A stretch of DNA of 64,000 bases from Arabidopsis thaliana (taxonomy: Eukaryota > Streptophyta > Magnoliopsida > Brassicales > Brassicaceae). Position numbers and translations under genes: made by a program. Where the stretch lies: positions 15,259,261 through 15,323,260 of the forward strand of contig NC_003074.8 in NCBI RefSeq assembly GCF_000001735.4, given 5' to 3'. Within the stretch, counting starts at the first letter, position 1. Each line of letters opens with the position of its first letter. Below the pieces are notes generated by a model. It saw only the letters and a program-made list of their open reading frames with translations. It was not told the DNA's origin and made no database searches. Below, one piece after another: positions 45,010-56,711 of the stretch.

Positions 45010-45303
45010 GATCTTGGGATGATTTACTTCAGATAGTCACCACAAAATAACCCAAAGTAGGTCAAAAGTAGAAGAGAAATTAATGTTTAAAACTGAACAA
45101 AGGCTGTAGGAGAGGTTTTGAAAAGGTTTGTATGGAGAGAAAACAAGAAATTATGGCTAAGTTTCTGGGAATTCTAGAGAGAAGTGAGAGTAAAATCTTG
45201 AAATGTTTGGAGAGAAGAAGTAAAATTTGAAATTTTTGAGCAAAGAGAGAGTGTAAGTGACTTAGCTTGTTGAGTGTGGTTTTATAGACAAGAAGATTTG
45301 ATC

Positions 45304-46284
45304 CTAGCCCTCCAAACACCTTAGATCTTCACCCTTCATTTGGTCAAGGGGACATGCTTTCACTATTTGCAGAAGAATCTCTGATGGGCTTTGGGGAGCA
45401 AGATTTGATTGGTGGGGCCGAGTAAATTTGAATTCAAATTCGAATTTGAATTGTGTTGACCTCGCACGTGTGAACTCGGCCGACATACTCGACGCGCGTG
45501 TCGAGTACAGTTTTGGGCCTGATGGGCTCTTTTTCTTACTCGGCTTCAGCTCTTCCATCTTGAGGTCCAGCTTTTCAATGGTTTCCCCTTGAGATCCATA
45601 CTGTTTCCTGAGCTCCATAAGCTCTCTAGCAATAGGACCAACATCAAAATGGTTCCTCTTAGTCTCAACCTCTGAGCTAGGTTCTCCTTCTATCATAAGA
45701 GGCTCCTCGGGCTCTCCTAGGTGGTGAGTCGTAATGGAGTACGAAATAAAATTTTCCCACCCACTCAACAACTCAGCATCTAAATTTCTTTCTTCAATGA
45801 AGAAAAGATGCCCTTCTATGGTGGGCTTCTTCATCTTCTTAGGAATATCAAAGCTCATATGGAGATTCTTACCAAGGTTCAAGTCGATCTTACCCATTTG
45901 CACGTCGATAAGAGCGCCCGCAGTTGGTAGAAATGGTCTCCCAAGAATGAGAGGGTCTTTCGGTTCCTCATCCATCTCTAGAACCACAAAGTCGGTTGGA
46001 ATTTTGACTGATCCAATCTTTACCGGTAAGTCTTCTAGCATCCCATGAGGCACTCTCACTGATCTATCAGCTAGAATAAGATGAATGCTGCTAGGCTTGA
46101 ACTTATCAAATCCCAATCTCTTTGCAACAGACAAAGGCATCAAACTAACCGAAGCTCCCAAATCACAAAGACTATTGTTGAACACTAAGGATCCTAGTGA
46201 ACAAGGTAGACTGAAGGAACCTGGATCACCTAGCTTCTTTGGTATCACCTTCCTTTGAATGATAGCACTACACTCAAAACTCAA
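45304..46284 (-). CDS. Athila retropepsin (aspartic protease) region, in-frame but fused to non-coding-derived tail
   Basis: The 326-codon frame has the retropepsin active site CDLGASVSLMPLSVAKRLG, then PVKIGSVKIPTDFVVLEMDE and the flap/C-terminal block PLILGRPFLPTAGALIDV. In a full element RT would follow about 100 residues later. Here the frame instead runs into a low-complexity tail (FKFEFEFKF) and stops, so RT, RNase H and integrase have been deleted between protease and ORF1. The protease would cut the gag-pol polyprotein. It lies directly after the gag linker frame ending at 46294. Confidence 0.8.
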   Translation of the reverse strand: MSFECSAIIQRKVIPKKLGDPGSFSLPCSLGSLVFNNSLCDLGASVSLMPLSVAKRLGFDKFKPSSIHLILADRSVRVPHGMLEDLPVKIGSVKIPTDFVVLEMDEEPKDPLILGRPFLPTAGALIDVQMGKIDLNLGKNLHMSFDIPKKMKKPTIEGHLFFIEERNLDAELLSGWENFISYSITTHHLGEPEEPLMIEGEPSSEVETKRNHFDVGPIARELMELRKQYGSQGETIEKLDLKMEELKPSKKKSPSGPKLYSTRASSMSAEFTRARSTQFKFEFEFKFTRPHQSNLAPQSPSEILLQIVKACPLDQMKGEDLRCLEG

Positions 46285-46293
46285 TTCAACTAT

Positions 46294-46809
46294 TTACTTA
46301 GCTTCTTGGGATCTTTCCATAATCACTTCCTTGGGAGTATCAACCAAGGGTATCTTCTCTTCCAACTCTTTGATACACTTGATGAACATCATCTTATGTT
46401 TCTGGAAGATCTTTTCATTAATCTGTGCAATACTTTCTGGAAATGCCGAAGGTTCATAGGGAGGTGGAATAGGGATTGGGTTGCTCGGGTCATGTGCTCG
46501 TTCGACAAGCCGAGCAAAGAAGTCGAGTTTAATTTCCTGTCTTGATCTTGGTCGCAAAACCTCCCCTTCTTGAATCCCACTGTCCTCAGTGGCAGAATTA
46601 CTAACTGTGGAGATAGCATGGGCATACTCCTTTGGATTTTGAACAGCTTTTCCAGGAAGTTGTCCAGGGTGCTTAGGAGCTGAAGTATAAGCAATGTAGC
46701 CCTCCATGCTCTTGACTCTATTGTTAAGTGCATCAATCTTTATATTCAAGTCGTTATAAGAGCAATCAATCCTAGTGGTAAGCTCAGCTAGCTTCTTATC
46801 CATGGTCAT
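46294..46809 (-). CDS. Athila gag-protease linker fragment
   Basis: The 171-codon frame begins MTMDKKLAELTTRIDCSYNDLNIKIDALNNRV (first part a predicted coiled coil). It continues through a proline-rich and SQEIKLDF segment to IPIPPPYEPSAFPESIAQ and INEKIFQKHKMMFIKCIKELEEKIPLVD, the typical stretch before the Athila protease. It stops just before the protease frame, so one frameshift or stop separates the two in what was one polyprotein. Confidence 0.65.
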   Translation of the reverse strand: MTMDKKLAELTTRIDCSYNDLNIKIDALNNRVKSMEGYIAYTSAPKHPGQLPGKAVQNPKEYAHAISTVSNSATEDSGIQEGEVLRPRSRQEIKLDFFARLVERAHDPSNPIPIPPPYEPSAFPESIAQINEKIFQKHKMMFIKCIKELEEKIPLVDTPKEVIMERSQEAK

Positions 46810-46814
46810 GGAAC

Positions 46815-47100
46815 ATGAAGCCTATCCTTGCACAAGTTGTTGAAGTAGAGTCTTCATCTCTGAGTCTTGTGCTGAAGTGTGCTGTTGTTGCTGGGTGAAG
46901 CCTGGAGGTCCAAAGTTGCCACATTGTTACTTCTGTAAGAGAGATTATGATGAGGGGGCTTGTAGTTGTTGAATCCCTTGTTGTAGCCACCTTGATTCTG
47001 TAGGTAGCTAACCTCCTCAATAGTAAGGTTCTCCCCATCTTGGAGTTGTGTAAGCTCTTCTTCTGTAATGTAGTGGACATTTCTCTGTTGAGCAAGCACC
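46815..47100 (-). pseudogene. Athila gag, C-terminal remnant
   Basis: The minus strand reads QRNVHYITEEELTQLQDGEN, SYLQNQGGYNKGFNNYKPPH and NLSYRSNNVA, the well-known C-terminus of Athila gag. It begins within a few bases of the primer-binding site, so the whole N-terminal and capsid part of gag is missing. Stops follow after about 95 codons. Confidence 0.75.
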
Positions 47101-47117
47101 AAATAACAACGGCGCCA
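47101..47117 (-). promoter_or_regulatory. Primer-binding site of Athila-2
   Basis: Minus-strand TGGCGCCGTTGTTATTT begins 3 bases inside the LTR end (TATCA, ending at 47121). The first 11 bases match the complement of the 3' end of tRNA-Asp, the primer usual for Athila. Confidence 0.8.
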
Positions 47118-47120
47118 AAT

Positions 47121-48008
47121 TGATACAAGGGTTTTCTGTGTCAATTCCCTAAATGCATCTTATGTCATTGCAGCATTTAAGGTGTCAATCCAAATGGGTG
47201 TAATTGCTATCAATCATGATATGATTAGAGAATACTAAGTCAAGCGAAGTGTGAATAGGTTTGGTGTGTTTCTACTAAACCTAAGCAACAGATTAACATG
47301 TAAATCAAATTTAGAAATTGAACTATACTAAGCAGAAGATAAAGAACATGAGTGATAAAACCAAGAAGTAAATGCAAGAACCAGAGAGTAAACCAAGCAC
47401 AAAGAGAAGCACTCAGTCGAGTAAACTACCAACAGGTCGAGTACAATACTAAAAACACCAATTTTGCACGAGACGAACAGAGTACTAAAAACACGAGTTT
47501 TGCACAATAAAACAAAACAGAGCTCTTAAGAATGAGGTAATTGGTCTTAGTGGACTCCTCAATCCATTAGCTAACTAACAAAATCAATCAAGCTATCCCT
47601 AGACAATAGATTCAAGACCAAATCAATCCACTTTCGTGACAATGATTCTCATAACTTTATAACTTCCTAATCTCAATTTTCATTGATGAAACATAATAAA
47701 GCAGGCTTTAAACACCAATCTATTAAAGTCAATAAGCAGTCTAAACATCCAAGGTCTTGGGCTAGAATCTACAAATCTCTGAAATTAGTTGGTTTAGACA
47801 TTTCATAAAACACTTGTTAGGTGGAGAAAGTCTGAAATCAATTTTCAATTGATCAGAAAGAAAATAGCATTAAGAACTCCTAAAACAGAAGGGAATCATG
47901 CATATAAACACTTAGTTAGCTAAAGAAAAGAGGAATCCACCTAAACCTAACCCATCCTCAAGAACTCTGAAGAAGACTACTCAAGAACAATGAAGAACAT
48001 CATAGAAC
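47121..48008 (-). repeat. 5' LTR of Athila-2, inner part
   Basis: The 3' end of the LTR is TATCA at 47121, next to the PBS. It continues to the LINE-2 insertion at 48008, including the LINE's left target-site copy GAACATCATAGAAC (47995-48008). The other part is at 53452-54150; together they make 1587 bp. Confidence 0.88.
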
Positions 48009-48169
48009 CACATGAGTGAAGGAGGCTTTTTGATTAAGAGGTTGTTGAAAGTAAGTTAAGAAACAGTGCGTTTTGCTCTGAGGGTGACAAAAAGGCGATT
48101 TAGGGTTTTAAGCTTCTCACGCAAGTTCCGAAGCCGCCGGAGGCTCTTCCGCTGCGGGATGCTGGAAGT

Positions 48170-49661
48170 TTGAGTCAGGAGGCAGTTGGGATACCGGTTG
48201 ACATAGTGGTAGAGGTGGCGAGGGAAGAGTCGTTTCAAAATCGGGAAGAACCTTTGAGAGAAGAAGGTGAAATAGTGCAATCTCAGGTTAGGGAGTTGGC
48301 TATGAGCGAGTTCGAGAAAGTAGGTGCTGCAGTAAAGGATTGTGTTCTGGAAGTTGATTCTGAAACGCAAAACAAAGTTGGGTCTCCTGGAAATTTAAAA
48401 GGAGCGTGGGTAGTAGCGGTATTGAAAGGGATAGAGATGAAAACAGAGGAAATAGATGGTATACCAACAGCGACAATACCAAACAGTGTTTTTGATGAGG
48501 CAAAGCCGTTGTGGGAAGATTTCCTAGTTGGAAAGTTTCTTGCTAAGGCTCCTTTTTGGGAGGGATTCATGCTTTAGTGAATAAGATTTGGACGTTGGGG
48601 GACAAGTCTATGCGAATAGATGTGTTCGTGGTGGACCACACAACAGTGAGATTTAGAATAAAGGATGAGCGCATTCGCTCTCGGGTGCTACGAAGAGGCA
48701 TGTGGAATTTATGTGGGGTTGTAGTGGTGTTATCTAAGTGAAGTCCTATTGTGGAAGCTGATCAAGAAGCAATAAAAAATATACCTCTTTGGGTCATAGT
48801 TAAGAATGTTCCACCAAAATATTTCTCTTGGAAGGTTCTAAGTGCTATCACTAGTCCACTAGGCATTCCAAGGAAACTACACCCATATACAGAAGCGTGC
48901 AAATCTTTTGAAGAGGCAAAAGTGTTTGTAGAAGTGGATTTGACAAAGAAATTACCTAAATATTTCTCTTTCAAATCTGAGAAAGGAGGTGATACTACCG
49001 TGGAGTTTGTGTATCCGTGGCTATCTCCACGATGTTGTAAATGTGAAAATGGGGTCACTTGGATGTGAACTGTTTGTCACAGGAGAAAGTAAGAGCTGTT
49101 GGGATCTCATGTGTGGATAAAGGGGCATCAATCACAACAGAGAGTACAAGGGAGGAGAGGGTTTTGGTTGCAGAGGCTGAGACCATTGAGCCTACAAGCG
49201 TACAAGATGTGGAAGAAGATAAGGCACTTAAACAACAGGAAAACCAAAGTGATAAAACGAAATCAATGGATGTAAGAGACAAGGACTGGAATACTCCTAC
49301 TAAGATAATAAGAAGTCCGGGGAGGAACGAGGAGCTCAGTTATGGAGAGATCTCTATTATGTCTAATTCTTTTTCCTGCCTAAGTGAGAAAGGAGGAAAA
49401 GGTTAGGACATTGAAACAGAGAACCATGAATCGAATAATAACGGTGGAATAGAGGAACAAGATAAAAAAGAAGGGGTTAATCAAGACAATGAGGAAGAGA
49501 GTACGGGAAAAGATTGTCAAGATAGAAGTGTGGTACTGAGACAAACTTTACCTCGCGCATCAAAAGACAGTCACAAAGTTCTAGGCAACAATGCAAAACA
49601 AAGTACTAGGAGAGCAACTCAATGCAATCCTAACACACGTCCCATCCAACACCATCATTAA
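48170..49661 (+). pseudogene. LINE-2 ORF1 (DUF4283-like, CCHC), broken
   Basis: The segment is homologous to LINE-1 ORF1: AKPLWEDFLVGKFL, VNKIWTLGDKSMRIDV, RRGMWNLCGVVVVLSK, IKNIPLWVIVKNVP, RKLHPYTEACKSFEEAKVFV and a CCHC knuckle near 49034. Lesions: a frameshift near 48560, TGA at 48739-48741, loss of one A inside the knuckle near 49050, and TAG at 49404-49406. The final frame ends in HHH-stop, overlapping the ORF2 ATG exactly as in LINE-1. The frame is open upstream of the first usable ATG (48170), so the true start is uncertain. Confidence 0.85.
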
Positions 49662-52600
49662 TGTCTGGTTTCTTTTGGAATAATCGGGGTTTCAACAACA
49701 AAAGTAAACATGGAGTAATGCGGAAGTGGTTGAAAGAAGAAAATTTTGATTTTGGTTGCTTACTGGAAACGAAAGTGAAAGAAGGAAGAGCGAATCAGAT
49801 AGTAAAATCAGTTTTTAAAGATTGGTCACTACTATCTAATTATGAAGAGCACATATTAGGAAGATTATGGTTAGTCTGGAAAAATACAGTAAGGGTCACT
49901 CCGATTTACAAGACTTCTCAGTTGATAACGTGCTCAATCCTCATCGAAGGTAGTAAAGAAGAGATATTTGTATCTTTTGTTTATGCTTCAAATTTTGCCA
50001 TGGAAAGGAAAATGCTTTGGAGTGACCTCAGTTATCATCAGGACTCTCCTTTGTTTCGGGATAAAGCTTGGCTTATCTGTGGGGATTTTAACGAGATTTT
50101 GGAAGGTGATGATCACTCTCTTTACATCTCAACGCCACACATATCACCAGGAATGCGGGATTTTCAGGAGGTGGTGAGAAAATGTGAGCTTACTGACTTG
50201 AGTTACCAAGGCAAGAGGTTCACTTGGTGTAATAAAAGACAAGATGGAATAATCTGCAAGAAACTTGACAGAGTTCTGGTGAATGAGACATGGACTCAAA
50301 AATATATCAAATCTTATGCAGTCTTTGAGCATGGAGGATGTTTAGACCACATGAGATGTAGATTCTATCTAGCAGAGGAGATTCATAAGACTAAGCGTCC
50401 TTTTAAGTTTATGAATGTTGTGATGACGCATTCAGGATACCAGGCAGAATTTGAACAGAGTTGGAAAAGATCACAACCACTTTTTCACTCGACTTCAGCA
50501 ATGCACATATTATCCAAGAAACTAAAAGCGCTAAAACCGCATCTGAGAGCGATAGGTTAACAGTTAATAGGAGCTATTATTGTTCGAACCAAAGAAGCTT
50601 TTAAAAAACTCTGTGAGCTACAGCGACAATGGCTTTCCCGACATCGCAAGCTATCATTGATGAGACTGCTGCTTATGACAAATGGAGGAGATTATTGGAT
50701 ATTGAGGAGAGATTCTTACAACAAAAGGCCAAACTCCATTGGATGAACATTGGAGACCAAAATAACAAGGCTTTCTATGCTTCTGCCAAGCTAAGGGAAA
50801 TAAGAAATAACATAAGAGAAATTCAGTGTGAGGATGGTACAATAGCTGGAACTCAAGAAAGCATTAAGGCTGAAGCAGAGAGATACTTTAAAGACTTTCT
50901 CTCCATGAGGCCTACAGATTACGTTCAATGGTCAAAGGAGGAGCTGGAGAATATCTTGGATTTTAAGTGTGATGAACATGACAAACAAATGTTAACAAGC
51001 GAAGTTTTGGAGGAGGAAATAAGGAAGGTGCTCTTTGCAATGCCTGCAAACAAATCCCCTGGCCCCGATGGTTTCACGTGTGAATTTTTTAAAGATTCAT
51101 GGTCTATAATTCACAAAGATGTGGTGGTAGCAGTTCAGTCTTTTTTCAAGACAGGTTTTCTCCCTAAAGGAGTTAACTCAACCATATTAGCTTTGATACC
51201 AAAGAAGAAGGAAGCAATGGTTATGAAAGATTATAGGCCCATCTCTTGCTGCAATGTTCAATACAAGTTGATATCAAAGATTCTCGCAAACCGGCTTAAG
51301 AGTATTCTCCCTAAGTTCATCTCTCCAAACCAATCAGCTTTTATTAAAGATAGATTGTTAATGGAAAATCTCTTACTCGCAACAGAGGTCATCAAAGACT
51401 ACCATAAGGACTCTGTTTCTCCTCGCTGTGCAATGAAAATAGACATATCCAAGGCGTTCGATTCAGTTCAGTGGTTTTTTTTACTCAATACACTGAGAGC
51501 CCTTGATATTCCGGAGCAGTATGTTAATTGGATTCAAAAATGTGTCACAACAGCCTCTTTCTCGGTGCAAGTAAACGGAGAACTTGCAGGATATTTTAAC
51601 AGCGATCGCGGGCTTCGCCAAGGCTGCTCTCTGAACCCTTATCTTTTTGTCATCTGCATGAATGTGCTCTCTCGCAAGTTGGACAAGGCTGCAGCCGACG
51701 AAAAAATGGATTTTCATCCTAACTGCAAACAGATGAAATTAACACATCTATGTTTTGTTGATGACTTGATGGTTTTTGTCGCATGAAATAAGAAATTAAT
51801 AGGAGGAGCACTAGAGGTCTTTGATGATTTTGCGGTTCACACAGGACTCAAAATCAGCCTTGAAAAGTCCACACTTTTTATGGCTGGGGTACATATGAGA
51901 GCTAAAGAAGAGATTCTAACCCAGTTTCCTTTTGAACAGGGGACACTTCCGGTGAGATATTTAGGATTACCTCTAATGACAAAGCAGATGACTTCCTCGG
52001 ATTATCTGCCCCTTTTGGAGAAGATTCGATCGCAAATAAAATCATGGACAGCTAGAACTCTCTCTTTTGCGGGAAGGCTTCAGCTAATTGGTTCCGTGAT
52101 ATTCAGTTTAACAAATTTCTGGATTGCAGCGTTTAGGCTACCAAAAACTTGCATAAAGGAAATCGATAAGATGTGTTCAGCTTTTCTTTGGTCTGGACCT
52201 ACTTTGAATCCGAAAAAAGCAAAGGTTGCATGGTCAGAAGTGTGTACACCCAAAAGTGAAGGAGGTCTAGGGCTGCGATCACTCGAAGAAGCGAACAAAG
52301 TGTGTGTGCTCAAGCTTATATGGAGACTCCTGTCTGCGAAAGATTCCTTATGGGTAGACTGGGTTAATAGACACCTTATCCGGGGAGGTTCATTCTGGGC
52401 GGTAAAGAATAATACATCAAGCGGGTCTTGGATTTGGAGAAACATGCTAAAATATCGACAACTAGCTAAGGAGTTTCATAGAGTGGAAGTGCATAACGGT
52501 GAGAGCACATCTTTTTGGTTTGACTCATGGTGTTCGATGGGACGTCTTCATGAGAAGCTAGGAGATAGGGGTATCATTGACATGGAGATTCCGCTAGAGA

Positions 52601-53314
52601 GCAAGCTTTGTGAAGTGATGAACAGAGACAGGAGAAGGAACCATCATCGAGACTTACTGAACCAAATTGAGGAAGAGCTTCGATGCCAAGGACAACACAG
52701 CTTGGAAACAGAGCCGGATGCAGCGTTATGGAAAGGGAAATATGACTACTACCGGAAACAATACAGTTCTCGAGAGAGTAGTCACAAATTCGCTTACCAA
52801 AGGCTGAGATGAGTGGACATAAAGAGATTTGGTTTGCTGGGGCAACTCCAAGGTATGCTTTTATCACATGGTTGGTTGTTAAAAACAGAATTGCGACAGG
52901 CGAACGAATGGCGAACTGGCAACTAAATGCGGATACGAGTTGTGTTTTCTGCAAGCACCCTATGGAGACGCGAGAACATCTTTTTTCCAATGTCCTCTCT
53001 CTAGGAAAATATGGGAGAAACTGGTTCGAGGTATTCTATTACACAAGTTCTCGGAAAAGTGGCTAGAAGTGATGAAGGAACTAACCAACAATGATCATGA
53101 CAACACCAAGAGATTCATCCTTAGGTTTGTGTTTCAGAACACGATACATTCCATATGGAGGGAGAGAAATGATAGAAGGCATGGAGCATTCTCAACACCG
53201 AAAAAAATAGTCAAGTTGATTGATACCAACATTAGAAACCGCTTGAGCACACTAAGGCAAGGGAAGGTGGAAAAATATGTGAGAGGAATCCAAATGTTGT
53301 TCTCATCGAGATAA
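49661..53314 (+). pseudogene. LINE-2 ORF2: endonuclease, RT, zf-RVT (broken)
   Basis: The endonuclease spans 49661-50560 (WNNRGFNNKSKH, LLETKVKEG, ICGDFNEILEG, GGCLDHMRC, where the SDH motif reads LDH). RT lies at 50629-51786 (NKSPGPDGFTCEFF, MKIDISKAFDSV, GLRQGCSLNPYLF, FVDDLMVF). A C-terminal zinc-binding region follows up to 53314. Lesions: TAA at 50558-50560, a frameshift near 50625, TGA at 51784-51786, and frameshifts near 52800 and 52988. The change of the endonuclease SDH to LDH also hits a conserved position. The copy is dead. Confidence 0.88.
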
Positions 53315-53451
53315 CATCATAGAGTCGAGATTTATTGTCTAAGTTTTATGATATGTTCCTAAAAATTTTGCATTACCATGTATAAACGTTTATTTTTCTT
53401 TGAATATATTTTAACATTAAATTCAAAACAAAAAAAGGAACATCATAGAAC

Positions 53452-54150
53452 AAAACCCAGAAAATTCATAAAACTCAGAAATCATTATAAACTTAGCAAA
53501 TGATAGATCTCAATAAGATAAACAAGTTTGCAGAAGAAATCAAATCCAAATTCTTAACACAACAACCAGAAAATGCAAAAGAAATCTAAGAACCCTAATA
53601 TCCTGCAGACAAAGCAAAGATATTTTGGGCAAAAACATAAGAGGTTTATTTATAGGCAATCCTAGGTTGCCCTAATTGGGAATAAGACAAAATAAGAAAG
53701 TCGGCGCTGCATCACTCGGGTTTTGGCGGAGTAGAAAAGTCGAGTGGCTTCCTCTTGGTCACATCACTCGAGTCTTAGCCGAGTGGCTTGGTCGAGCAGC
53801 TTCTCTTCTTCCTTAAGTGCACTACTCGGCCTCCAGCCGAGTGCCTTGGTCGAGTAGACTCCTTGTTCTTCACGTGTGCTCCACTCGGCCTCCAGCCGAG
53901 TATATAAGCCGAGTATATTTCAAGTCCTTCCTTAGATCCCACGAACTCGAGTCTGTCCATCCCTTGTGCTAGAAACCTCCAAGTTGAGTCCAAAAGTACT
54001 TGATTCACCTGTAAAACACTCCAAATGCAAGTATGTTATGCAATGCAATGCAAAATGTGCAAAGGAAGGAAAAGAGACTAAGAATGCATGAAAAGAGACA
54101 TGAAACTATGAAAAACAAGGGCTTAAAAAGGTTAAAATCTAGTGTTATCA
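53452..54150 (-). repeat. 5' LTR of Athila-2, outer part (with palindrome array)
   Basis: The LTR starts TGATAACACTAG on the minus strand at 54150. It holds the same ACTCGGC/GCCGAGT array as the 3' LTR (about 53710-53950), with arms at 53822-53840 and 53882-53900, and the TATA region near 53644. It differs from the 3' LTR at few positions plus a short deletion near 54105, so Athila-2 is not ancient. Confidence 0.9.
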
Positions 54151-55549
54151 ATCTCTAAGACATAGCTCCACCACCAAGTGTAAACACATAACCACTTGTG
54201 GATTTACTATCCGTACTTCCAGAAATCCAATTTGCATCACTATATCTTTCTAATACATGAGAAAATTTAGTGTAGTGTAGACCATAATTAATTGTATGCT
54301 TTAAATATCTCAATACTCTAACCAAGCATTCCAATGTTCTCTATTTGGATTACTTGAATATCGACTTAATCGACTTATTGAGTAAGCCAAATTTGGTCTT
54401 GTACAATTTGTAATGTACATAATGCTTCCAAGATTTTGTGTGTATTCCAACTGAGACACACTTTCACCTTCATTCTTTGAAAGCTTTCACGTTGGATCAA
54501 ACGGAGTAACTACCGGTCTATCATCAAAGTGACCAAACTTCTTTAGAACTTTCTTCACATAATGAGATTGAGTAAGTGAATACCCATTTGGCTCTTTTTT
54601 ATTTCTAATTCCAGGAATTACATCAGCCAATCCCATGTCTTTCATTTCAAAATTGTCACTCAACATCTTCTTTGTGACATTGATAATGTCTTTATTTGTT
54701 TCCATTATTAACATATCATCCACATAAAGACATACAATCATTGTATCCTTTTTAGTTTCATTAACGTAGACACACTTATCACATTCATTTATTTTAAAAC
54801 CATACGATCTCATTGTATTATCAAACTTCTCATGCCACTGTTTTGGCGCTTGCTTAAGTCCATACAAAGACTTTTTAAGCTTACAAACTTTCTTCTCTTT
54901 CCCTTTGACTATAAATCCTTCGGGTTATTCCAAATATAATTCTTCATCAAGTTCACCATTTAGGAATGTTGTTTTAACATCCATTTGATGAATTTCTATA
55001 TCATATATGAAAGAAATTGCGATTAGATATCTAATCGAAGTGATTCTAGTCACCGGAGAATATGTATCAAAGAAATGAAGACCTTCTTTTGACGAAACCC
55101 TTTCGCCACTAGTCTTGCTTTATATTTTTAACTCATACCATCCTGTCTCGACTTCTTTGTGAAGATCCATTTATGTCCAATTAGTTTATTACCATGTGGT
55201 AAATCAACCAATTCCCATGTATGATTTCTCAAAATGGATTCAACTTCACTTTGAATCGCCTCTTTCCAATAAGGTGCATCCGATGATTCAATTGCAGCCT
55301 TATACGTTTGTGGTTCGTATTCACTCAAGTACGTCATAAAGTCCGTGCCAAAATCTTTAGCAACTCTTGCTCTTTTACTCTTTTTTTTGGGTTCATTTTC
55401 TTCTTCTTGAACCTTTGAGGCATATTCATTGTCCTCACGTACCTGTTTAGTACTTGATTCCCTAGACTCTTTGTATGGAAACACACTTTCAAAGAACTCA
55501 GCCTCATTAGATTCAATGATCGTATTTACCTTTACCTCAGCATTATTAG
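54151..55549 (-). pseudogene. Copia reverse transcriptase and start of RNase H, broken
   Basis: From right to left the strand reads SNEAEFFESVFPYKES, PYWKEAIQSEVESI, NHTWELVDLP and GHKWIFTKK (RT start), then MYGLKQAPKQWHEKFD, CLYVDDMLI (catalytic YVDD) and HYVKKVLKKFG. After further stops come [50 protein letters not shown] and TLGGGAMS, where it is cut by Athila-2. Several stops and frameshifts are present. Confidence 0.88.
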
Positions 55550-55554
55550 ATTAT

Positions 55555-56706
55555 TGGTATAACCCGCTTTTCAGCGATTTTATCTATGTTTTAGGTATAG
55601 GATTTTGAGTCTTTATGTTATTTCTCGAGTCTTTTTAGTGTCTTTTCAGGTATTCTATGCAATGAGACAACAATGGAGATAAAGAGACATTTTGGAGCAA
55701 AAGCTAAGGAAAAGGAAGCTAAAGACAATTTTGGTTCAGGAATCAGCGAGGAGTGTCGATCGACACACTCTTGGTGTCGATCGACACCAGTTTTGGCCCA
55801 GCAGAAGTCCATGACGCTTTCAAGTTTACAGAAGAGGAAATTTGCCCCAGAAGACTTCCCTATTTGTATTATTAGTCCCTGGACGTTTTTACGGTTTTAT
55901 ATATTGTTTTTAGACCTAAGTTTAATTTATCAAGCTTTTGCAAAACCTTGTTACAGAGAGACATAAGCTATTCATCGATTGTTTTCAGAGTTTAATTCAG
56001 ATCTTAATACAGTGAAAATATCCCTTCTTTCCCCTTCTCTATTTACTGTGTTTATGCCTTCACACTCAAATATGTTGTTTGCTTCATCCAATATGTCTGA
56101 GTAGTCTGCTTGTTCGGAATAGGGTTTCTCATTAGGGATTCATATGGTTTAGTAGATTGCCCCCTTTGCTATGTTATCTGTAGAATTCTTCATCTTTAAT
56201 TATGTCTAATGCTAGATCTATAGTAATTAACTATATCTTGAATCCAGACAATAGATATGCCCGCCATAGGTATCTGTAGTTGGATTTATTATATGATGAG
56301 TCTAGTTTATAGGTGTGTAATAAGAATCGGCCTATCTACTAAGATGAACAATTGAACTCGTTAAGAATGCATATTTAGGTTGATAGTTTCGCGGCACGCC
56401 CACCGGTTATTCCATAATTAGAGTTTGAGTTTAAGAATGATTCGATAACAACCTAGCTTTCATTAGATCTACTAACCAATAGTTTTCTTAGAATACCCTG
56501 TTCCTACCTCTTTATTAAATCGTTTACAACACAATCATCTTGCTGTTTTCTTACTTTGTTTTCTTACTATTTCACTCATACCCTGCTAGCTTAATCTCGA
56601 CATTTAACTCACTGTTAGAACAAAAGAACTCTGTGAATTCGATCCTAAAATAGTGCAATTGATCTCTTATTTGAGAGAGTAGTTCTAGGTAATTTGAACC
56701 ATATCA
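55555..56706 (+). repeat. Athila-type solo LTR in the copia element
   Basis: The 1152-bp LTR begins TGGTATAACC and ends ACCATATCA. It is flanked by a perfect 5-bp duplication ATTAT (55550-55554, 56707-56711), and the copia protein reads through when it is removed. It contains the double palindrome GTGTCGATCGACAC at 55753-55789, a TATA-like TTTTATATATT near 55895, and GAACTCTGTGAATTCGATCC near its 3' end, as in Athila LTRs. It arose by recombination between the two LTRs of a former full element. Confidence 0.9.
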
Positions 56707-56711
56707 ATTAT

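Larger units (their letters stand above)
48009..53437 (+). mobile_element. L1-type LINE (LINE-2) inserted in the Athila-2 5' LTR
   Basis: The element has ORF1 and ORF2 in the plant L1 layout and a short A-rich tail (53424-53436). A perfect 14-bp target-site duplication GAACATCATAGAAC flanks it (47995-48008, 53438-53451), and the uninterrupted site is visible in the 3' LTR near 40571-40586. It is in opposite orientation to its host element. Both ORFs are heavily mutated. Confidence 0.93.
40369..54150 (-). mobile_element. Athila-type element, deletion derivative (Athila-2)
   Basis: In minus-strand order it has a 5' LTR (54150 to 47121, split by LINE-2), PBS, gag C-terminus, linker, protease, ATHILA ORF1, spacer, PPT and a truncated 3' LTR (41308 to 40369). 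Reverse transcriptase, RNase H and integrase are absent, as is most of gag. It sits inside the copia RNase H gene. It could have moved only with proteins supplied by another element. Confidence 0.88.
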
